Shown here: piece after piece, positions 56,688 through 64,000 of the stretch
Layout of the letters: each line of letters begins with the position of its first letter
How positions within the stretch are numbered: the stretch's first letter is position 1
Assembly: GCA_965112735.1 (NCBI GenBank)
Contig: OZ218957.1
Span: forward strand, 1,302,001-1,366,000
Direction: 5' to 3'
Length of the DNA stretch: 64,000 nt
Origin: Phaeosaccion multiseriatum
Taxonomy: Eukaryota; Ochrophyta, other classes
Made by a program: the position numbers and the translations under genes
Notes under the pieces: model-generated
Seen by the model: the letters and a program-made list of their open reading frames with translations, nothing else
Database searches by the model: none
What the model was told of the DNA's origin: nothing

Positions 56688-58046
56688 ATGGAGGAGTGGA
56701 AGCTGCAAAAGTTGCACGACACCCTAAAAAAGCTTGCCCCCAAGGGAAATCATGTGAGTTGCGAGTAGGTGCTCGTAGTTGCAGTGTGAGAGTTGAGAGG
56801 GCTCTGCCAAAGACTTATGATCTCGTGGAGCGTTTTTTTCCTTCTGTATCGCGCCGCTTGTCCGACAGAGGGCGAAGCTCGTCTTGCCGCCCTCTGGGTG
56901 GTGTACCACAGCCCACAGCCGACGGCCCACCCTTATCTTTGCTTCCTCACACGCTCTCAAATCCCGGTTTGTTCCTTCTCGTTTCGGGTCCGACAGGGTG
57001 GTCTGGGCTCTCGCTTCATGCCAGGAGGGGGGCACGCGCACCGCGAAAATGGATTGCCCAAGAATGGGCTCTACACTTACTTCGTCAAAGAGGGGCATTT
57101 CACCCAGAGCTTCTCTTTCGGCAATAGCAGTGACGACGATGATGACGAGGAGGAGAGGAGAAGAAAGAAGAAAGCGGCCAAGAAGGAGAAGAAGGCGCTG
57201 AAGAAGAAGGAACAGGAGGAGAGAGAGAGGAACCCGGCGCCAGGGAAAGACATGGAGCGGGAGGCGGCAGAGCAGGGAGAGAAGGCTGCAAATGCAGATA
57301 GCCACGTGAAACAGAAGAAGAGGAAGAAGGACAAGAAGAAGACACAGGGGGGGGGTGATAGCGCCAAGGCCGCAGCCGTAGCGAGCGAAAGAGAAAGTAG
57401 CGCCATGAATGGGGAGGATAGTGCCAAGAAGAAGAAGAAGAAAGAACCCAGCAGCCCTCCTGCTGCTACTGTTTCGGCTGCTGCTGCTACTGCTAGTGCT
57501 GCTGATGCCAAGGAGACTGGTCCGAACAGCAAGTCCGACAAGAAGAAGAAGAAGAAGCGACCCCGGGAGGAGGCGAGCGAGCTGACAATAGCAAGTGTGT
57601 CTGAGGACGAGCCTCCTTCAAGTAAGAAGCAGGCCAAGCGCCGAAAACAGGCCGTAGAGGCCCTAAACGGGGCTGCTCCACCTCCTGCTACTCCTCCCGC
57701 TGCTCTGAACGGGAGTGCCAAAGAGGCGAAGAAGAAGCGGAAAGACAAGAAGGGAAGTGGGGAAGGCCTGGCCCAGCCGAGCGAGACGAAGGAGGAGGAG
57801 ACGCAGAAGGAGGAGAAGAAAAAGAAGAAGAAGAAGAAGAGCAAGAAGGGGCCGGTGGAAGGAGGGGACGGCGACGAGCAGAGAGTAGAAGCGGCAAGGA
57901 AAACCAGCAAGAAGGAGGCTAGAGCAGCGGCAGCAGCAGCATCAGCAGCAGCAGCGGCGGCGGCGGAGACGGAGGCAGCATCAATAGAGGCCAAGACTGA
58001 CGAAAAGAAGGACAACAAGAAGAAGAAGAAGAAAAAGAAAGAGTAA
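56688..58046 (+). CDS. Lysine-rich, probably nucleolar, protein
   Basis: Two exons, 56688-56753 and 56997-58046; 371 aa. The N-terminal 60 residues are ordinary in composition: MEEWKLQKLHDTLKKLAPKG, then GGLGSRFMPGG and ENGLPKNGLYTYFVKEGHF. The rest is dominated by Lys/Glu and Ala tracts (KKKKK, EEE, AAAA) ending KKKKKKE, with several bipartite nuclear-localisation-like clusters such as KKKKRPREE. Such tails are seen in nucleolar proteins, including some G-patch proteins. The GGLG... stretch is only a weak G-patch resemblance, so no family is assigned. AATAAA lies at 58059-58064. Confidence 0.7.
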
Positions 58047-58141
58047 GGAAGATAAAGTAATAAAAAAAACTTGTATTTACACCACACAAGTCCGAAGCAT
58101 AAGCATCACTCCTTCCTCGTAACATAGTATGTACTTGACGC

Positions 58142-59395
58142 TCACTTGAAGCCTCCGTACACGACTGTGACGGACTTGGGGTCAATGGCGTAGGCAACCT
58201 TGCCGCCCCCCCGAGGATGGGTGCCCTTGCGCAAGTCAAAGGCGACAACGCCGCAGTTGACCATCTTCTTGGCCTTGCAGAGGTGGCTGCAGCTCTGGGG
58301 CAGGTACGTCTGGGCAGGCACGTAGACAGGCAAGTAGGCAGACCATCAGGCAGGCGCACGCACGCACGGGCAAGGGAGGCGCATAGAGACGGCAAGCAGT
58401 GAGGTGAGTATGTGGGTGCGTGTGTTGTACCGGGAAGGTCTGGAGGTTGTGAACATGTCTTGCAACTTTCACTTACCCGGAAGAAGCTCCGGAAGTAGAG
58501 CGAGTGCCCCACGGCCACAACGGTGCTCTCGTCCCTCGACACGGCGAAGCGGCAAAAGTCGTCCATCCTCTTGACCCCCGTGTACTTGAGAGGTTTGGTG
58601 CCCATGTTGTACCTGCTCCCGAACTTTACCTCCGCCCCCAGCTCCTTGGCCAGGCTCCCGTCGGGTACCTCGCCCTTCTCCAAGAGACTGATACCGTCCA
58701 CGTTGAACGTCATCTCTTGGAGCCCAGAGTGCACCTCGAAAGTGTTCCCCTTGACGCGGAAACGCTCCCTGGTGGTGGTGGGGGTGAGGGGGGGAGGGAG
58801 TGGGGTAGATGCGTTTGTTTAAGGACCGCAGTTTCTTTGTTGGGCGGGGAAGGGGGAAGAGGAAGTTCAATTCAAAGGGCCCCCCTCCCAAAGGGGGGCC
58901 CAACCCCGGAAGGCCCAAAGACAAGACCCGATGCAAGATCGCCTCGCCTCTCTCGCTTCCTCTCGCGATGCTCTGAAGAGCGTCTTTACTACTTACCAAA
59001 GTGCGATGAGGCCGGTGACGATGGCCCTCCTCAGGTTGGACGTTACGAGCACGCACGAGTCCTTTTCTGCAGGGAGTCCATGCCCTCCGCCGAGCAGGGC
59101 CAGCGCATCCGCCATGATGGGGTTATCGGCCTTGGGGGGGCTGTGGATGAAGCCCAGCAGCTCCTAGGAGTTGCCGGTTGAGCAACGGGGAGCGAGATGG
59201 GCAGCGAGCGGAGGAGGGGTCAGCGGTAGGTAGTGTGGGTCAGCAACGCCAACCCCCCCCCGCTCTGGCTTGTTCCTGGACTAACCTGCGTCTGGCGGAT
59301 CCCCGTGTCACTCAAGGGGGAGTCGAAGAATACGCTGTCCCGTGACGTGAGGAGCATCGCTTCCCGGAACAGAGCCTACCGACCGTCGCCAAGTC

Positions 59396-59426
<31 letters not shown>

Positions 59427-59923
59427 AGAACAATTACGTTGCTGGCAAATTCTCGTCTCCCTCTCTCTCTCTCTCTCTCTGTTTGGCTTGCTCGCTTCCA
59501 CACTCTGCCTTTCCTGCTTACCTTGACGAGGCGGACTAGGAAGGAGGGGCCAAAACCCCTATTGAACACCTCATTCCACTCGCTCTCTCCGTGGCGAATA
59601 AAAATGACTCGTTTGGCCGGGCCCAGATTGGGCGTCCCAGGAGAAGCACCACCAGTCCCGCCCCCACGCAGATTGCCGCTCCCGCCCAGCTTCACCAAGC
59701 CAGCATCTAGTGGCGACTTCGACAGCTTCTTGTCCTTGGAGAGGGCCATGTGCACAACCCCTGTGAGCGCAAGCTTGGCCTTCCGTGCGACATTGGCACA
59801 GCCATTGACGGATGTGGTGATGATGTAGCCGAGGAGCATGAACAGCGCCAAGACTAACGCCACCAGGCTTGGAGAATCCGTCATCTTGATGCCTGAGTCT
59901 CTTCTTCCGCCTCCCCCCTCCAT
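58142..59923 (-). CDS. Membrane-anchored histidine phosphatase (phosphoglycerate mutase superfamily)
   Basis: Five exons: 59923-59522, 59375-59286, 59163-58997, 58768-58477, 58309-58142; phases match, 372 aa from the Met at 59923 (MTDSP at 59884 is an alternative start). One hydrophobic segment lies near the N-terminus (LVALVLALFMLLGYIITTSV). The catalytic RHG motif is in VIFIRHGESEWNEVF, the second histidine in VVAVGHSLYFRSFF; an acidic Glu/Asp region and substrate-binding arginines (SNLRRAIVTGLIAL) lie between. The family removes phosphate through a phosphohistidine intermediate; the substrate cannot be told from sequence. It is not a classical glycolytic mutase, because of the membrane anchor and the divergent core. 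Confidence 0.85.
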
Positions 59924-60271
59924 CGACGGGGAGGTGTGTGCCCCAGCGAGAGAGGTTACGTTGGGACAGACTATAATTTGTCCATCATGAACCAGGGGAA
60001 GTAGTGAGCGACACGTAGGGGTTCCCTCCTCTTTCGACTTCAGTGGGGGATGGGTCGCTTGGACAGCTCGGTGGGAGACCAGCGCGCAGAGAGAGGGGGA
60101 GGAAGAGAGAGAGAGAGAGAGATTGAAAGGAAAGAAAGCTGAAACTGAAACTGGATTGAGTTGGCGACGATTCGTACTCGATCGCGCCCTTTCCTCCACC
60201 CTGAATCCACCCTTCCTCGGCCTTCTCTTCTTCTCTCTCCTCGCGCAAGGTAATCACACCGTGCCACTGCC
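59924..60271. promoter_or_regulatory. Divergent intergenic region, histidine phosphatase / methyltransferase
   Basis: 348 bp between start codons; a GA run lies at 60105-60122 and a CT-rich stretch at 60215-60242 just upstream of the plus-strand start. No other gene is seen. Confidence 0.4.
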
Positions 60272-62941
60272 ATGTCAGGAATCATATCAAGCGTGTCGAA
60301 CTATGTGGCTTGTAAAGTCGAGCCGTACGCGATGCCTTTGGTCGAGAAAAATGTTGTTCCGGATGCGCTCGTGAGGCTCGGAGTACGGAGGTAAGAATGG
60401 GGTTTGAAGGCTCTCTCCTCCTCATGCGAGCCCTAACAGTGCGTGGTTGAGGGAGGGGTGAATGTGGTCCGATGAGTGAGTGAGTGATTGAGTGAGAGAG
60501 TGAGCGTGAGGTGCTTCGCTCTTGCTTTTTGTAACTGAGTCATTTAATTATGTCAAAGGTGGAACGGTACATGAGGGAGGAGGAGCGAGTGAGTGAGTGA
60601 AAGGTGGAGCGAGGGAGGGGGTGGGTGAGTGGGTCGGAGTAGAACAATCTTTCCGATTCCTCATTTACTCCATGCCATGTCCCACTGCCTGGTCCACTCC
60701 CTCCTTCCCCCCACTACCGATTCTACCATACCTGCAGGCAATGCGCAGCCCGACTACAAGAAGTATCGGCCGGGAAGTCAGAGGAACAGCTTGCCCGCAA
60801 GGAGGCCCTCGTAGAGGAGCTTAAGAATCAGCCAATCGCAATAGAGACAGGTGATTGAAGGGTGTCTGATATCTGCTGACGCCATTCCTATCTTCTCCTC
60901 TCCCTCTCTCCCCGTATCCCCCTCTCCCTGTCTCTCCCTCCTCCTCCCACTCACTCGCCACTTCGGCCACATCGCGCCTCTGCTCACCCCCCGTACGCGT
61001 CCTCCCTCCCCCCCCTCCCTGGTCGTGGTATGCTGGTGCAGATGCCGCAAACACGCAGCACTACGAGGTCCTGCCCGAGCTGTATAAGCTGATGCTGGGC
61101 CCTCGCCTCAAGTACTCTTCCGGGTACTGGCCAGACAAGAACACCACCTTCGCAGAATCGGAAGTGCACATGCTCGAGCTGTACTGCGAGCGGGCCGAAC
61201 TGGAGGATGGGATGCATATTGTGGACCTAGGATGCGGGTGGGGAAGTCTTAGTCTGTTTCTGGCGGAGAAGTACCCTAACTCCAAGATTACGGGCCTCTC
61301 CAACAGCGCCAACCAAAAGGCTCACATTGATGGGTTGGCAGCGGAGAAAGGGTGGGGCCACCGAGTTACGATTCACACGATTAACATCACGGAGGGGACT
61401 TTGCCGGAGGAGCTGTGGGGCACGCACGACCGAGTCATGAGCATTGAGATGTTCGAGCACATGAAGGTAGGAAAAGAGAGAGAGAGAGAGAGAGACAGGG
61501 AGAGAGACAGAGAGAGACGGAGGGAGACAGAGAGAGACAGGGAGGGACAGAGAGAGAGACAGAGGGACAGAGAGAAAGAGAGAAAGGGAGAGAGAGGCAC
61601 AGAGAGAGAGAGAGTATGCGTACCGTGTATGTGTGTCCACTGCGACGGGAATGTCTCCAATGCGAGGGGCTTGGACTGGCGGCGGAGATACATACTAATC
61701 CCGTGCGTTAGGCTCAAGTCCCTCCCTCCTCCCTCCCTCCCTCCCTCCCTCCCTCCCTCCCTCCCTCCCTCCCTCCCTCCCTCCCTCCCTCCCTCCCTCC
61801 CTCCCTCCCTCCCTCCCTCCCTCCCTCCCTCCCTCCCTCCTTCCCTCCCTCCCTCCCTCCCTCCCTCCCTCCCTCCCTCCCTCCCTCCCTCCCTCCCTCC
61901 CTCCATCCCTCCCTCCCTCCCTCCCTCCCTCCCTCCCTCCCTCCCTCCCTCCCTCCCTCCCTCCCTCCCTCTCTCCCCCCCTCCCTCCCCCCCTCCCTCC
62001 CCTCCAAAGAACTATGGGCAGCTGATGGAGAAGGCCAGCACGTGGCTCAAGCCGGAGGGAAAGCTGTTTGTGCACATCTTTTCGCACAAGGACTTCCCGT
62101 ACCACTTCGAGATCGATGACGGCTTCATGGGAAAGTACTTCTTCACGGGCGGAACAAGTGAGTACAGCAGTGAAGGAGTGAGTCGAGTGGTGGAGGGAGG
62201 GAGTAGGCGACTGTGTATGCGTGCGTGTGTGTGTGCGTGAATGGGTCGGTTGGCTTGGTCAGTGAAGTGAGTGAGCGAAGTGAGGAGTGAGGGAGTGAGG
62301 AATCCATTGAGCGAGACAGGAAGAGGGTGTGCGTGCCTTGCTCTTTCACCAAGGTGACCGGCGCTCTCATCTTATGCTGGTGCCCCCCCCCCATATAGCC
62401 TGCTCACCCCCCCCCCTCCCTCCCTCCCTCCCTCCCTCCCTCCCTCCTTCCCTCCCTTCCTCCAGTGCCTTCGGACGACCTTCTGCTCTACTTCCAGGAC
62501 CACTTCAAGATCCAGCGTCATTGGAGAGTCAACGGCACGCACTACTCCAAGACGTCGGAGGCTTGGCTAAAGCAGATGGATGACAACAAAGCAGAGGTGT
62601 GTGTGTATGTGTGTGTGTGTGGCTAAAGCAGATGGACGACAACAAAGCAGATCTGTGTGCGTGTGCTATGTGTGAGACAAACGTCACGAGAAGGGAACGA
62701 AGGTAGTCCAATAGCTCCTCCTCTGATATCTCCTCCCTCTCTCCCTCCCCGCCTCTCTCCCCCCCCGCCTCTCCCCCCCCCCAAGATTATGCCCATTCTG
62801 ACAAAGATCTACGGAGAGGGAGAGGAGACCAAGTGGTTTGTTTACTGGAGGCTCTTTTACATCGCATGCGCGGAGCTGTTCGGCTTCGCGGGTGGCGAGG
62901 AGTGGCTGGTGAGCCACTACCTCTTCCAAAAGGCGACATAG
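60272..62941 (+). CDS. Coclaurine N-methyltransferase / cyclopropane-fatty-acid-synthase-like SAM methyltransferase
   Basis: Six exons: 60272-60390, 60738-60850, 61042-61466, 62010-62157, 62466-62596, 62786-62941; phases match, 363 aa. Motifs: YKLMLGPRLKYSSGYW, HMLELYCERAELEDGMHIVD running into the SAM-binding LGCGWGSLSLFLAE, ITGLSNSANQKAHI, VMSIEMFEHMK|NYGQLMEKA, KLFVHIFSHKDFPYHFE, and IYGEGEETKWFVYWRLFYIA at the end. This order matches plant coclaurine N-methyltransferase-like proteins and bacterial CFA synthases. It transfers a methyl group from S-adenosylmethionine. In an alga the substrate is probably an amine or lipid; benzylisoquinolines are unlikely. It is soluble with no targeting peptide. 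Confidence 0.9.
61467..62009 (+). repeat. Two-part repeat intron 3 of the methyltransferase gene
   Basis: From the donor GTAGGAAAAGAGAGAGAGAG the first 145 bp are GA/GGGA purine repeats. A unique segment (61612-61725) follows, then a (CCCT)n array (61727-61975) ends 34 bp before the acceptor at 62009. Confidence 0.93.
62565..62662 (+). repeat. Duplicated exon 5 end and donor in intron 5
   Basis: A 42-bp segment at 62565-62606 (GGCTAAAGCAGATGGATGAC and onward through the splice donor) recurs at 62621-62662. The copy differs by T-to-C in the exon part and by GAGGTGTG changed to GATCTGTG at the donor. Confidence 0.9.
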
Positions 62942-63295
62942 ATCGCAGACACAATTTTGCCTCTTTTTTGTTATATCGTACAGCCACAGCCGTCTATACA
63001 CGACTGTGCCACAACATGCTTCATGCTCGGCCCTATCTTGTTTTACGCTCGCCCTGCTTTCGGGAGACTGCCGTACGACGACACGATCCTCCTTTCATTT
63101 TCATTTCGGGGCTAATCTAAGAACCTACTTCATCCTACATGGAAGTGTGCGCTCCGAAAGCTGTCGGCTGTTATAAAAATAGCCTTCGGGAGGGGCGAGC
63201 AATACATTATTACAGAAGAAACTATCTTTTAATCTAAAAAAAAACAAGAGGGGGGAGAAATCATCTCACCAAAGTACAGCTCCAGTCCCGAGGTA
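62942..63295. other. Convergent 3' region
   Basis: 354 bp between the methyltransferase stop and the stop of the right-edge gene. It is AT-richer at 63160-63250 and includes an A10 run at about 63237. No gene is seen. Confidence 0.6.
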
Positions 63296-63618
63296 TCAAC
63301 GTCCGCGCCTCTTCTTCTCCCTCGCCCCCACCATGCCCTCCTCCAGCACCTCCCACTCGTCCTGGTCTACAATAAAAGGATACCCCAACACCTCTCAGCT
63401 GGGTACCCCAACACCACACACCTCTCTGTAGGATATCCCATACACTTGTATGTATCCTGCGCGACAATCAAGAAGCACCTAATGCTTGACGTGTGCGCAG
63501 AGTATTGCGGTGCACTGTTGTGGTTTTCTCCCCGCCCCCCCCCCTCTCTCTTACAACTGTACCTCTCTCTGTTGTATGTATATGTGTGTGTGCTCATTTG
63601 CACCTTGCCTTCATCATG

Positions 63619-63669
<51 letters not shown>

Positions 63670-64000
63670 GTCTCTGTGTGTGTTTGTGCGCGCGTGCTCA
63701 CTTGCACCGTGCTTTGGTGACCAACGCCGTTGTGACCACCAGTGCCACAGCCGCGAGGGCGGGCAGACCGTGAGCCTTGAGCAAGCCCCCCGCCGTCACA
63801 GTCTTCTCCTCCTCCTCCGCCTTTTCCTCCAGAGCCACGTGTGCCAGGGTAAGAGCTCCGACAATGCCGCATCTGATTGGATGGGGGGGAAGGGGGGGTC
63901 GGTGGGTCAACAACCAAACAGACCAGTGAGGTTGTTTTCGCAGTGGCATGAAGAGGCCCTTTTTTCAACGTGCAGAACCAACCTACTCTCGTACGCTTTC
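63296..64000 (-). CDS. Membrane protein of unknown function, C-terminal part (cut by window edge)
   Basis: Exons within the window: 64000-63987 (5' part missing), 63872-63702, 63456-63422, 63366-63296; GT-AG and phases consistent. The visible 80 residues include two hydrophobic stretches (CGIVGALTLAHVAL and ALAAVALVVTTALV) separated by a Glu-rich segment. The tail reads IHTSVWDILQRDQDEWEVLE and ends in a basic cluster, KKRRGR. The 35-nt exon was placed by phase and sense, so it is less certain. No family is recognised. The intron 63701-63457 contains a (CT)n run on the plus strand (63621-63664). Confidence 0.6.

Noticed and set aside
57077-58087. Minus-strand 336-codon Phe/Ser/Leu-rich frame
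   Set aside because: Antisense of the Lys/Glu-rich gene; it has no start context, splicing or domain.

Overview
The window is nuclear DNA from a photosynthetic stramenopile, most like a eustigmatophyte such as Nannochloropsis. This is inferred, since no database could be searched. The evidence is spliceosomal GT-AG introns in almost every gene, eukaryote-only families (kinesin, PAK, VPS15, ALG12, DIM1, RPS4), and two predicted plastid proteins whose N-termini are signal peptides ending in an ...AF motif (at 733 and 51232, minus strand), the heterokont bipartite plastid signal. The DNA is GC-rich, and its introns are packed with microsatellites.

Layout, left to right: plastid glycerol-3-phosphate dehydrogenase-like gene (-, cut by the left edge); a frame-broken coiled-coil gene (+); a large TPR protein (-); an unknown protein (+); a MORN-RGS protein (-); a PAK kinase (+); an 11-kb, 28-exon kinesin-14 with a CEP164-like WW domain at its N-terminus (-); an ankyrin protein (+); a membrane-anchored PI-PLC-like protein (-); a C1 plus VPS9-like protein (+); a PUB-UBX p97 cofactor (-); VPS15 spread over 11.8 kb (+); a myristoylatable MORN protein (-); ALG12 (+); HCF173 (-); a membrane protein with a BAG-like tail (+); a small serine-rich protein (-); DIM1/TXNL4A (-); RPS4 (+); a lysine-rich protein (+); a membrane-anchored histidine phosphatase (-); a coclaurine N-methyltransferase/CFA-like methyltransferase (+); and a partial membrane protein (-) at the right edge.

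Exons were assembled by hand from splice signals and codon phase. In each model where exons are listed as complete, the coding lengths sum to a multiple of three. Gene orientation alternates almost strictly, so most genes share a short (about 100-350 bp) divergent promoter with one neighbour and a short convergent 3' gap with the other. In one case the two divergent start codons overlap.

The genes do not form one pathway. However, 26.5-44.8 kb holds a PLC-like enzyme, a C1/VPS9 (Rab5-GEF-like) protein and the VPS34 regulator VPS15, all connected with phosphoinositides and endosomes. The most unusual structural signal is the intron repeats. On the sense strand many long introns are polarised: purine or donor-like repeats (GTGA, GGGA, GTGAGG, GT) start at the 5' splice site, and pyrimidine repeats (CCCT, CTT, CTC) lie toward the 3' splice site.
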